From positions 186,001-250,000 of the forward strand of contig LLCB01000046.1 in NCBI GenBank assembly GCA_001414345.1: a stretch of DNA of 64,000 nt, written 5' to 3'. Source of the DNA: Hymenoscyphus infarciens (Eukaryota > Ascomycota > Leotiomycetes > Helotiales > Helotiaceae). Below are positions 34,759-47,272 of the stretch, piece after piece; positions within the stretch are counted from its first letter, which is position 1, and every line of letters starts with the position of its first letter. The notes under the pieces were generated by a model. The model made no database searches and was not told the origin of the DNA. It was given only the letters and a program-made list of their open reading frames with translations. The position numbers and the translations under genes are program-made.

Positions 34759-35029
34759 GTCCTGCGCAAGTCAGAGTGAGTCAGCTTGAGACTTTGTCAA
34801 TGGGAAGGGAAGGGAAGAAACGCGGAAGCTGCTTGGTCTGGGCAACAGCAGCAGCAGCAGAGGCGGATGCAGAGCACCTGGTGATGTGACGGGTTGATGG
34901 ATTACTACTCCATATCTACTCGGTCCACCAAAGTAGCAACCTCCCCTCACAGCGTGCTCTCCTCCGCGCCCGTCAAGCTGGCGGAAGAAGACCAGTTCCA
35001 GGTAAAGTGGAGAGGCCTCTCCTTGTGAC

Positions 35030-35084
35030 CAAAGAAGTAGGTAAGAAGTAGGTAAGAAGTAGGTAAGAAGTAGGTAAGAAGGTA
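35030..35084. repeat. 11 bp tandem repeat upstream of the bZIP gene
   Basis: About 4.5 copies of GTAAGAAGTAG in a row, followed by degenerate GGTATGGTAAGAAA copies to about 35110. It lies roughly 270-350 bases upstream of the bZIP start. Confidence 0.85.
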
Positions 35085-35261
35085 TGGTAAGAAAGTATGG
35101 TAAGAAGCAGGAGGGGTAGGTACCTGACTTTGCATGCTCTGCGGAATGGGAGCTGGGGCGATGGACTGCATGTTGTGTTGACCGGTGTTGCGCGTCCAGA
35201 CGGCCGCAAGAATAGTAAAAATAATAGGTTACGCGGTTTTGGATGCCCTCTCAACACAATC

Positions 35262-35292
35262 CACGACACGACACGACACGACACGACACGAC
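35262..35292. repeat. 5 bp tandem repeat (ACGAC)n
   Basis: About six perfect copies of CACGA/ACGAC in the upstream region of the bZIP gene. Confidence 0.9.
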
Positions 35293-35470
35293 CCTTCGAC
35301 CTGGAAGAAATGGAAGTGTTGCGTGAATGAACCTGCAAGCTGTCCGGTACACGTGATCTGGGTTCGGAGGCGCGGAATGCAGTTGTCGACGGATTTGTGT
35401 GGGAACGTACTCGTACGTCGGGGGTAACGATGAGGTGGCTTATTAAGTGCTGATTTATCCTCGCGGTCAG

Positions 35471-35508
35471 ATTTCTCTGGTGGATTTCTCTGGTGGATTT
35501 CTCTGGTG
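35471..35508. repeat. 13 bp tandem repeat, three copies
   Basis: The unit TTTCTCTGGTGGA is repeated almost perfectly three times, upstream of the bZIP gene. Confidence 0.85.
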
Positions 35509-38500
35509 TGACCGTGTGTGGTTACTGAGGTACGACGAGTAGAGGGAGGAGATGTGATAATCATTTAATAAAATTTAGTACTGTATGCCACCACCCTTAC
35601 CCGTCGGGGAATCAGGTTCCCACTCTACGATTGGCTCCTTCTTCACGAGAGCGTTTGCGGACCAAGGTGTAATCCGTGACTAAGAAATCTCCGTCCCCTT
35701 GCTGACTTGCAGGCTTGCGAGGTCACGTCGGACTTTACGTCCTCTACACTTCACTTATCGCCGAGCGGGATAATCATTATTTGACTCTCCCATTTTATTC
35801 AACAGGTGATTGAATTCGTTGTCATCGTCTTTGCTAATAAATCCATCATAATAGACGTTCTTCTCTTGCCTCGCATCATTGACCCAAGCATATTCCCAAC
35901 TGAGCTACCTCCACGTACGGTTACGGACTGCACATCGCAACCGCCTACCCGAATAAAGTTCCAGACACGGCACTTTCCATTCAAAAAAAACAGAAGAAAG
36001 CTGCGATTCCGAAGGGGGGGTTTATAATACTCCTCCGGTCTTTGGAAACCCTCCTTCTTTTCTAGCATACGGTAGAGGGCTTCGGATAGACATTAAAAGC
36101 GGCCTTAAATCGTGGCTCTTCTACATTATCCTAGAATTTTAGCTTCATTACCTGGAATGGCTCTAACGAGTTGTAATAATAAGAGAAGCAGGCTGGTACG
36201 AATAGAATGTTTGTTGCCGCTTTTACTGTCTGTCCATATCGCGAGGCGGTAGGTCGGTTTCCATGCTTGGTTGTCAAATCAAATCATCCTTACCTAACTG
36301 TTACGGCTGTGCCGGAAAGTCTATCTATACCATGGTGGTCGACATTTTTTCTTTCTTTCCAAGCTTAAGGCTACTTTACGAATCCTGCCATGTGGGAGGA
36401 TGCCATTCTTCGTTTTCGTTTTTGTTTATGTAAGTGTGAGTGTGAGTGTGTTGGCGGGTGTGGTGTTGCTTGGTTTTTTCCATCGCCGGTTAGCATCCCG
36501 GGCGGATTTGGAGGTAGGTGTATTCTAAGCGATACCTTTTGCTTCTGGCCGTAAGGAAGGATTTAGAGAGGCGAGGGGCGTTTAAGTCCTGGATTTCTTA
36601 TTCTTCCATTTCGTCAATTTTTAGAGAGGGGGGGGATGCTTAAGAAATCCCGAGTCATTTGCTTTTCTTTTCTCATCACGGAAGATTTTCATCACCATCA
36701 CGAGGGCGAAATGGGGACCTCGTTTGCCTCATACTAGTCACTAGGTAGGTGCCTAGAGATTGTCCCGGATTGTGTTTCTTGTCTACGGTAATTCATGGAG
36801 TTAAGATCCTGTTGCAGAGGAAACTGAACTTTGAACGAGTTTAGATGATGGACGTTCATGTTGTAGATGACAAATCCAAAGCCCCAACCACCTGGAGACT
36901 TTTCGGATACTTCCTCACAACGCGGGGTGGGGGTGAAAGTACAAGCAATCTAATCTAAGTACAGTAAAGGCCACCACAGCATTGTTACTGTACGGAAACA
37001 ACGGTTCGCCCCCACACAGATCAGACCCACAAAGCTGACAGCATATCGCCGAGTTCCATCCATCTCATCGCGGGAAGTTCTTTCGAATCTTCAACAAGAA
37101 ACGGGTCTATCCTTCCATCCTTCCAACAACGAAGAATACCCCCAAGTCAACCAGCCCTTTGATGTGCATACTGATATCACATCGTACGCCCTCCAACCAC
37201 GCGTGCCCTCCTATCCAGTCTCACACTTCTGTACCAACACCCACCCTTTCATTTTCGTAAAAGAGGTTGCATGTAACAGGCGTCTAATCCAACCAATAAC
37301 CATCAGCCTTGCGTATCAGGCTAGTGTGGTTGGGGTTGGCGTGGTTGGGGTTGGTGTGGTGGTGGTAGGCTTACAACGTTTTCTTACGTGTGAGCATTCT
37401 CGTAAGGCTGAACCACCGATATGGTGCAGAACGAGGCAGCCACCCTTTTTTCTTTGGTTGGGTGGGAGATGTGATTGGGTAGTTCCTGGTGAAGGGCTGC
37501 TGTATATTGCTCTTCGGAAATGGGGTTGCGTATTTTGGCCTGTTAGAGATTAGGTTTTGTGTCTTCCTTTTTGGGGGGGACGGGGATCGTAGGGCTAGAA
37601 TGATGTGCGGATGTACTGTACTGTACTGTCTACATTTTTTGCTTGGGCCCTTCTATTTAGGTAGCATTTCCGAGTCTTGAGGTTAAGGGTGTGAAGAAAT
37701 GCGTGTGATTGTTTGCAGAGGGAACCAACCGGTGTAAGGTAAGTCTTAGGTTTGCGCTCTTGGATCAGATGCGAATTCTAAATATCGATGTTGATCTCGG
37801 CCTGGTTACTCTAAGATTCTTCTTGATAGTGACTACCGGTTTCTTCTTTGGGCTTCACTTCGAGTGGAAGCTTCGTCCAGGATTTAGGCTGTCATTTGTC
37901 TCCTTTCCCCGTAAGATCTTACTTGAGAGTGTGTTCTCCTTTTAGCCTAGACGAGCACAGCATGATGCTTCCCTCCTTAACCCGGCCTCCCGATTTCTTC
38001 AATGATTCAGCGACGAGATGGAATGGAATGGCATTTCCGATTTTGGGAGCTTCTTCGTATCTCGGATGCGGAAACGGGTGTGGAAGTGGAAGTGGAAGTG
38101 GAGTGGTTGGATATTGGGGATGGATACAGTCAGCAAGATGGCTCCCGCTGATACATGAGTCGATTGATGACTGCAGGTTTGTTTCTCCGGCTGGGCAGTG
38201 GTGTGCTGGACTCAGTTTGGGGGGAGAGACATGTGAGGACTGGATTGGGTATCTTTTGTGTAATTTTCTGTCTTCTTAGGAGCCTTTTTCTCGAGTCTCG
38301 TGTTAGCCTGGCACTTTTTCACTCGCTTGTGAAAAGGGGAAGGAGGGGTAAATAGCAAAAACTCGGATTTTATAAATGGTTGGTTTGAAAGAAGTAGAAT
38401 AGAGAGAGGTGTTTCCTTTTAAGTTTCTTGAGATTAGGTAACGAGAGTCTCTTTTGCTGAATAGTTGATTAGATTTAGGATTCACTTATATGTGTCTTAT

Positions 38501-40401
38501 TTATATTATATCATATACTCTCTTGCTCCCTCCATCACTCTCTTTCTTATCTTTGTATATCTATTAACTAAATACATATGTTCTTTTCTAGTAAGCTTCG
38601 TTCTAGTAAGAATGCCTATCTACCCACGGGCCTCTTTTTCACGCAAACTATAAGAGAGAAAAATAATAAAAGCAAAGGTATCTAAATAACTCTTATTATT
38701 CCACGATCCATTGATTCGATGTTATCTTACAAATATTCAGGAATTTCGAATAATAACCTAGAACCTTAAGACAATTGTACTCATTGTTCTAGACTGTCTA
38801 GAGTAATATAACTACCGATAAAACTGTCATTTAGCTTTAAAGGCGGTAAACAGAATTTTAGAAAAACTTCCGGAGAGATGGATTATCTAATTAGCCTCTT
38901 TATCCGCTAATATAAATTCTGCACAATTCTTGCTTGAGGATATAAGTATTGAACTGCTATTTAATTTTTTGCTACGATTGTTTTCAAAATTAGAGACTAG
39001 ATATCCTACTAACAAGGCCCGCGGCAGAGCTATCTGTTTTCCGAGCCCCCTTCTTTTCGATGCGAGGATTTTTCAGCACCTGGACTTTGGATTTCTAGAG
39101 GTTATTATAGTCTTTCAAGTCTTCGTATATATTATCTTATATTAGTAGAGCTTGTATCATAAATTACTCTTGTAATTTATTTACTTTCTCTCTCTATGTT
39201 TTCTCTACTTATTTTTCTCCCCTTTTTTTCCCCCAGAAGTACAAGTACTCCACAAGGCTTCCTCGCTATTACCGCCTATGAATCACAAACTCACATCAAT
39301 CCATCCGTAACAACCGTTCGCAAACTATCTACCGCACTCTACACACACCTGCTCTCCCTTCACGTAAGCAGAATGCAGTCAGCAGATACGAATGTATCAA
39401 CCAACTCTTCGCTCACCCACTTATCTCTTTCCCATATCGCCTTTCAATGCGCAAGTGCACTCACAATCCCACGCAAGGAACCAAAATCCTCATCCCACAT
39501 CAAGAATCTCAGTGAAACCTCACATACAACGTGGCAGCAATCACCTGGAATACTTGAGCCGCAAAAAATTGGACTAAAGAACAGTTGGGAGGAAGACGAA
39601 TTGCAGCGCCACGAATTTACTTCTCACACGATCACGAGAACAACCCCGCCCGACCCGGTATAGTGGATACAGAGTAAGCACAAGTGACGTCCGTAAGAAT
39701 AAGCAATGACTAAGTGAACTTGAGCCACCCCCTTCCGGATAGATATGTGAATTGTGAATGAAGAATTGGTGGATGTGGATCTTGAAGCAAAGTGACAGCT
39801 TGTTGATACCCGCCGAAGACAGTAGGTGTTGTGAAAGAGCCTCCCCGAGAAAGACGGCGAGGCCTCCTCTTCACTCATAACTAATTGATGGTCAATTTTC
39901 ACCCGCTACTGATATGCCCCCCGCCGATGTGGGACCGGTAGAGTGTAAGTGCGAAGTTGGAAGCTGTTTAGTAAACCTGTTCTCACTTTGAAAGTTGTAT
40001 AATGAAATCTCGCGTTTTTTTAACCTCTTAGAACAAGCTTAATTAGAAAATGTCTGTTCCAGGTGTTCCAAGTAATTTACATGAATTGTTTTAGAAAGTT
40101 AGAACAACGAGCGAGGTAGGCAGGTACGAACATGATGTATTTACAGCCACTTCTCCACCGGGAGCCTCCGCAAGTCTATCAATCACTCATCACTAATTTA
40201 CTCTTCGGTTACCTCACTTGTTTTTGTTATCCCTAAGTATGGTGTAAGATAGAGGTGAACATGGAGTTTTCCGCTGCCTAGTATGCCGACTTGGCTATCA
40301 GGCGAGCTTCCGATGAAGAGTCCCGTTCTAAGAATAAATTATTGTCTTAGTCTATTTCTGTTTTACCAATACACCGTAAGCTTCCAATCCTTGAAACCTA
40401 T

Positions 40402-43400
40402 CTAGCTTCCTCCAGCCTTCTCTCCAACATCCTTGCCCTTCCCCTTACCAGCATCAAGCCCTTCCATTACCATCACAGCGACCGGAATTTGCACGCCACC
40501 CTCGACCTTCCACAGACCCCCAAGATACCCATCACTAACAACCCAAACCTCCAGCTTCCTCATCTTGCCCTCCTCCGATCCCCCAAAATTCTCCTGTTCA
40601 GGAATTTTCAACGTAGCTCTCGAACTAGGTCCCTTCTTCCCTCTCATTCCAGCACCAGAGCCACTAGTACTATGCCATCCGACTCTCTTAATAGCCACAA
40701 TCTCGTCTTTGTTCTCTTCGCAAAGGATCACAAAGTATCCTTCCGTTTGAGATTTAGGGAAGCGAGGGGCATACATCTTCCCATCCTTATCCGTAAGCGG
40801 ATTGACTCGATCAATCACGACTGTAAGTTCCGTTGCCTTGACATCTTTGACGCCGATTTTCAAGAGAGGAAGTTGGGTTGCTACTTTATTGAATCGCGTT
40901 ACCTGGCCTGGAGAGACACCAAGAAGACGAATGGAAGCTTGATATTCGGTTTCTGATTGCGCTGCGAAAAGCTGCAGTGACTTCGGTAACTTTTCGAGAT
41001 TCGAAGGTGTGGTAGAGACACCTGGGAGGATGGAAAGAGGATAATCGGTAGGCCAACGAGCACTTTTGATGCACTGGAGGAGTGTGATCATTTGCATACA
41101 ACTTGAGAGATATCCCAGCTCGGTGAGAACATCGATGCTAGCTTGGATGATACGGATAGCTTGATCGAGAACACTTGTTTGATCACCGACGTAATCGGTG
41201 ATGGGCAGATCGATGCGTGACATATGTGCTTGAAGAAGCAGAAATGCTTTCACATGAGGATCCCACATAGGGAGACCATCGAAGGAAGATGCTGGGATGG
41301 GGAGATTCTTGGAGAGTTCAGCATTGATGAGGTCTTCATTATGGCGGACGGGGAGCTCGTCATATTCTATGGCGCTGGACATCCAGAAAAGAACATCTGC
41401 AAAAGTTGCATCGCGAACGGCATGTTTAACCAAATGGCGAATCGTCTTGTGGGATAGATAGTAGTAGCTCATAATCTTTCCCATTGCTGTGGAATCGACG
41501 TTTCCGTTTGGCTCGATGGATAGACATTGGGATTCTGCAAGTTCACCAAGTGACTTGTCAACCATTTCGATCATGTATTCGTTTGCCATCTGTTGAGCGG
41601 CGATGGTATTATGCTCTTCGGCAGAGATCTCAAGCCCATAATACGATGGGTTCTTGTGAAGACGTCGGAAGAAGAATGTCCAAGTCAGATAGTCGAGCGC
41701 ATCTTGTTTCGTCGTAATTGTCTCAGCTGACACTTCTGCGCCAAGATGGTTGTCGAGGACATTGTGTAATGAAGATTCGACCGGGAAACCAGTATGGAGG
41801 AAGTGCTTGTAGAAAGCCTTTTTGGAATCTTGAGTGAAAATCCTAGCAATACCTGAAGTGTCGAATTGTGGACGGCCCGCACGACCAAGCATTTGAAGAA
41901 CATCCGTAAGATCCATGTCTTTATACCCTTCAATCTTGGCATCGAAGTATTGAGTTCCCTTGACAACAACCAGGTGGGCTGGCAAATTGACACCCCAAGC
42001 GAGCGTACTTGTAGCAACAAGGATCTGGATCTTGTTGTTTGCGAATAATTCTTCTGATAACGAACGATCGGATTCGACGAGACCTGCATGATGAAGACCA
42101 ATACCAAAACTCAATGCTTCCTTCAAGGCATCATCCTTGACTCGAGAAAGGTTCAGTTGCAAGTCTTCCTCGGACATTTTGACGAAGCGTCGTGGATTAT
42201 CTTCCATACCACAAAAATTGATTAAATCCTTGGCTGTCAATCGGGTTTGTCGACGAGACGCCACAAAAACAATTACTGGCTTATCAGGGCTGTGAGTTTT
42301 GATGGCCAAGAATGTAGGTCTGTTCATCGACTGCATCAGAGGGCAGAACCCTCGGACTTCAGGAAATCCATCAATAAAAGTCTCCAGAGGAACAGGACGG
42401 ACGCTGTGTCGGAAATTGAAGAATCCCTCCTTGACTCCAAGCCAGTTCCCCAGGTCCATAGCATTTGCACAAGCAGTTGACATACCCATAAGACGGACGG
42501 AGTTCTTCGATTGTGCAGCGATATAATTCATACGAGAAACAATGATCTCGAGAATTGGTCCTCGGTCTCCCCCAAGAAGGTGGATCTCATCAATGATGAC
42601 CAAACTGACTTGCTTCACATACCCTCTTGATTGCCAGCCTCGAGAGATACCATCCCATTTCTCGGGTGTAGTGACGATGATATCAGCATCCCGAATAGTA
42701 CGAGTATCAGGTGTATTATCACCAGTCAGCTCTACCAATTTCAGTCCCATCTGTCTAGTAATTCGTGCACTCCAATCCTTGACACGCTCTCGAACCAATG
42801 CCTTCATTGGTGCGATATAAACCACTTTTGATCCTGGTTTCTCTCTGAATGCCCACCACATTGCCAACTCACAAGCAATTGTCTTTCCAGATCCGGTAGG
42901 AGAACCGAGAAAAACATTCGCAGGCGAATGATAAAGGCAGTGAAAAAGTTGAGTTTGCATTGGATTGAAATACTGAAATCGCTTGCCATATATCTCTTCC
43001 AATCCGGGGTTCTTGAGAGCACTAACTGGCAGGGGTTGCAAATTCAAAAGATCGGTATATACACTCTCTGTGTCTGGCCTGATGAGGTGTTGGAACGAAA
43101 TAGCATGTACTGTTTCAGCGCCGAGCCAACGATCGGAGACAGCTCTGACGTATATCTGTGTCGGCAGAGGATCCGATAGAGGAATTGTAAAGTTAAGTTC
43201 ATGGTCGTCATACAATTTCCTTCTATTGAGAATGAAAAATTCATGATGGTAGATTTCAGAGGTCTCGGAGTTTTCAACCCAAATCCAATAACTTTCAGAT
43301 GTACCATGGTGACGATCATTCCAACGGAAGTCTGGTGTCAAATATAACTTGATTCTGAGAACGTCTCGGTTCAAGGGGGCAATCTCGGACTCTATGCTGA

Positions 43401-46400
43401 TTGTAGGGAAGTTGTCCAGAATCTTCGAGATAGTCTTTCCGGCTGCAAAGTTGTGAACTAAGGAGCCAATTTCTGCAGGTTCCATATCTCTCAACGTTTC
43501 GATTGATACCCCATCTCTTGATTCCAGCTGATTGATGACTGGTTTTGGGAGCTCGAATTGTACAAGAGGATGCTGGAATGCCCACAGTCTCTTCTCGATG
43601 GACTTGCACATCGTTAGTAGAACAAGACATTGGTGTCCCCAACGTCGGTTCAATGCAATCATAAAAAGTGCTCTACATATCCTAGCCGACTGTTGTGCAA
43701 TGTAGTTACAATCGTTGGATAGTGCAAAATCTTCAATATGAGCTCGAGAAATGTAGGACTGGAGGAGAATATTTGTCTTTGCTTGTGGTGAGTCGCTTCC
43801 CCCTTCGACGTCGCATGGCGATTGCTCATCTTTCAATTTGGTGAGCTCCTTTGACTCATTATCTCGAGACTGAACATTATCAAACTCCCCACTCAGCGCA
43901 AGCATCTTCAAAACGTCTGCTTCCGTTGCTTGTGCACTCATCATGGTGTTGAAGATCGCAATACTGGTATGGAGGATGTAATATTGGCTCGCAATTCTAC
44001 CAACGTCTTTGCTTCGGAGCTCTTCAGTAGTCTCATTGAAAATGATCATTTGGTTTTGTTGAAGAGTTCTCGCCGCTTGAATAATCAACAATCTTCGGCG
44101 TTGGACGAGTTGCGGATCATCGCGTTGTTCCGCCCAATCAATTCCATATGTCAAGGGATTTCGCTGCATACGAACGAATAGAAATGAGTATCCCAACCAT
44201 GTCACCGCTTCTGGGACAGACGTGACGGTCCCGAGACCAATTTCGGCATTCAAATTGTCAACGAGATGCTTGGAGAATTTCGATTCAATCGGTACTTGAG
44301 CGGTGACGGCCGTGAGATAATGCTGGACTTTGTCTTGAGTAGTACAGATCATTCCAATACCAGTATCTTCGAACTGAGGTCGACCAGCACGACCAAATAT
44401 TTGAAGGACATCCAGGATTCCAAGATCGATAAATTTACCTTCCTGGGCACTATAAACCTGAGTCCCTTTGATAATGACAGCTGCAGCTGGCAAATTGACA
44501 CCCCAAGCTAATGTTGCGGTACAGCAGAGGATTTTCAGAACACCATTGCCAAAGAGCTTTTCCATCAAATTTCGATCCGAGCGAGCCATGCCAGCATGAT
44601 GAATACCCATGCCTTTTGGCAGTAATTCTCGTAGTTCTCGCCCCTTTGAGCTCTTCAGGTCCGACACAGCAGAATCGTACAAAGGATGCCCGGTGGGATC
44701 AAATAGATCAACACAGACCTGATCAATAGCTTTCTCGTACAGCATCTTTGCTGTGTTTTGCGTATCTTTTCTTGAATGGACAAAAACCATGATTTGGTGG
44801 CCTTGTTCTAGCATCTCTCTGACTTTTTCGAATGCAGCTGTATCAATGTTGTCTCGGGAGGTTCTGGTCCCTGCTTTGCCTTTGACTCCGATGAAATGCT
44901 GTTCCAAAGGAACTGGTCTGAAACTGGCATCGAAGTAAAATAAACCAGCATGTCGGTTGACTTTGAGAAAATCGGCAACATCGATATAATTAGGAAGCGT
45001 GGCAGATAAACCAACAATTCGAATGAGTGATTGCGTGCTCTCGACTTGACGTTCCGTTCGTGCAACGAGAGATTCGAGAACTGATCCACGGTCATCGTGA
45101 AGCATGTGAACTTCATCAATGATAAGTAAGCGGACCTTTTGGACAAGCTCTGTATCTCCTGTTCCTTTTCGAGTGACGACATCCCATTTTTCAGGGGTTG
45201 TGACGATAATTTGGGTTTGGACGATTTCCTTCTTGGTTAAATGCATGTCGCCAGTAAGTTCCCGAACTTGTATGCCAAGCCATGAAAGACGACTCCCGAG
45301 CTTTTGAGTAATTTCAGCAGCGAGAGCCTTCATTGGAGCGATGTAGACAATCTTGAAGTCCTCGGTATTGACGACAAAATCGGAAGCTTCAGGCTCCTCT
45401 GCCGGATTCGGAGAAATGTTCTGGCCAATAGCATGAAGAACAGTGAGCATTGCAGCATCGGTTTTGCCCTGTCATAATTAGAAATTGTTTCCGAAGTGGA
45501 GCAACAAACTTACAGCACCAGTGGGAGCACAAATGAGCATATTTTCGCTCATTTGATAGGCGACTGGATATACCAGGCTTTGCATACGATTGAGAGTTTT
45601 GTAACCCTTGAATGTCCGCCGACAAAGCCCATCCATCTCAGAGATATTGACAAGCTTTCGACCAACACCAAGAGTTCCAACTTTTGCAGCTGGAATGCTG
45701 TACTCTTCATATCTCTAGATGAATTTAGTATCAAATGAAGACTTTCGAAAGGAAATATACATACAGCGTGTTCCTTTCTCTCACTCCCCACGGGTAAGCC
45801 ATACTTTCTTCCTCTGTTATCCAGCAGGTTTCCAGTATTTACAGATTTATAAACGTGGGGATATTGAGGTCCATCTCGATCCAAACTCGGACCCAGAGTA
45901 GCATTTTTGTGCTCATAGTCTCTTTGCCTCAACGCCTCCTCCCTCTGTCTCTTCGTCTGCAATCTTCCAAAGATACTATCATCTTGAGCCACCGCAAATG
46001 GCGAAGGCGCAGTGATTTCCTTGCGATGAGATATGAGATCGATCACGAAATCCAAGTCACCGAAACCAACGATATCCGTTAGAGTGGATTGGAGTTCCTC
46101 TTCCACGCTATCGGATGCTAGAAGGGCCATGATCTGTTCTTGTAGGTCTTCTCCGCGAAGTCCTTGTTTTCGAGATGCAAACATGAGACATTTGCTTTTG
46201 AGCCACAGAGGCCCGTAGCCAGAGGACGCACTCGGAGGCGCTTCTTCGTTTGCATTGTCGCTGCTGCTGTAGAAATCTTCTTCATCGTCATCGCTGATGA
46301 AATCCCATACATCGTCACCACTATTGCCCGGGCTAAATTCATCGTCCTCCTCAAATGTAACGTCGGACTCGTAAAGGACGTCAGCATTTGCTGGAGGGAG

Positions 46401-46484
46401 TTTGATTTCGGCAAGAGCGGCGCGCATATCTGCGAGCTGGGCTTTCCATTGTGCCTCTAGGCGTGCCGCTGATAAGGACGACAT
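40402..46484 (-). CDS. SLH1: Slh1/ASCC3-type tandem Ski2-like RNA helicase
   Basis: DExH helicase of the ribosome-quality-control trigger (RQT) complex, which splits collided ribosomes; it is related to the spliceosomal Brr2. Three exons, 46484-45765, 45714-45514 and 45468-40402, give 1995 aa, as expected. The N-terminal 250 residues are acidic ([21 protein letters not shown]). Cassette 1 has Walker A APTGAGKT at about 303-310, split exactly by the second intron, DEVH at about 425 and GLSATLPNY. Cassette 2 has GSPTGSGKT at about 1166, DEIH at about 1265 and the variant motif [12 protein letters not shown]. Both cassettes keep [11 protein letters not shown] or [11 protein letters not shown] (motif VI), and each is followed by a Sec63 unit. 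The variant motif III in cassette 2 is the family norm. A shorter start at 45450 would lose Walker A1, so it is wrong. Confidence 0.96.
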
Positions 46485-47272
46485 AATGTGCCTTGTGCAC
46501 CGAGGGCTCAGATACGGGCAGTTTTCCCAGACGTCAAAGCTTTCAGTTTTGGGTACAATAGTGCGGCCACAAGTCGATACTCAAAAAGTGGTTGAGGTTG
46601 ATGTTGTATTTGAGAGCGGGGTCTTGGCAAAGAAAAAAGGCAGTGGCGTTGGTACTGCGTCGTGACTCCTTCGGCAAGCTTCGGAATTCATGGAAATAAT
46701 TTCTTATTTCACCTGGGAATATACTAAAGTTTCAATTTTTGGAAACTCAACGTAATTCACTCACCAAACGGTCCAAATGGTCGAGTTTGTTGTCACGTGA
46801 TATATAATGTTTTTGAGGATCACACGTACTTCCAGGTTGAAGAGTTAGTCAAAGGTAGTACTATAGCCTTTGAAACGACTAGTGAGATCTCCTGTTCATA
46901 GCTAATAAAGAAGCTTGGATATCTCACACCCATCATTCCAGCCTGCCTGATCTCGCCTAAGCCAGACAACACTCGCTGAGAATACACCTCTGCATAGAGG
47001 TTACAGTGGTGGTGTTGTTGCAGTATTATCACTAACGGGCTGAACTAATTATAGGCCAGAAACAACCTTCCTCGCTAACAATCTCCCAATCCATATTGTA
47101 CATTGATCGCTGTCCAGCTTCTACATAAACCGTCCTTATAGTCGTTTTGAGAAAAGCTTTCCTTTTCAAATTTGAGCTCCTATTGCTCGATGTCCCAATG
47201 ATCTGCCAGAATGACTGCTCTACCTTTCAAGTTTTACTACTCTTCTACCCTTTCAGACCCACTTATTAGTAA
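46485..47272. other. Promoter region of SLH1 and spacer
   Basis: 0.8 kb between the SLH1 start (minus) and the HET relic (plus). No supported gene. Confidence 0.5.

Larger units (their letters stand above)
34759..40401. other. Gene-poor 5.6 kb gap
   Basis: The left part is the promoter and leader of the bZIP gene, with three tandem-repeat clusters listed separately. Beyond 35.6 kb I find no frame with family features; the longest plus-strand frame (39196-39663, 155 residues) is Ser/Thr-rich and unrecognised. About 38.4-39.2 kb is AT-rich. A non-coding RNA or a species-specific gene cannot be excluded. Confidence 0.4.

Noticed and set aside
35030..35292. Short regular repeats considered as a CRISPR array
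   Set aside because: The units are contiguous with no spacers, and the DNA is fungal; these are simple tandem repeats.
35880..35930. Minus-strand phrase GGTAGCTCAGTTGGGA looks like a tRNA D-arm
   Set aside because: No matching anticodon stem, T-arm (GGTTCRANYCC) or acceptor pairing follows.
39196..39663. 155-residue plus-strand frame
   Set aside because: Low-complexity Ser/Thr/His texture, no domain, no splice context; not enough to call a gene.
40402..45450. Shorter SLH1 model starting at Met 45450
   Set aside because: It would begin just after Walker A of the first cassette. Two introns join upstream exons in frame and restore APTGAGKT.
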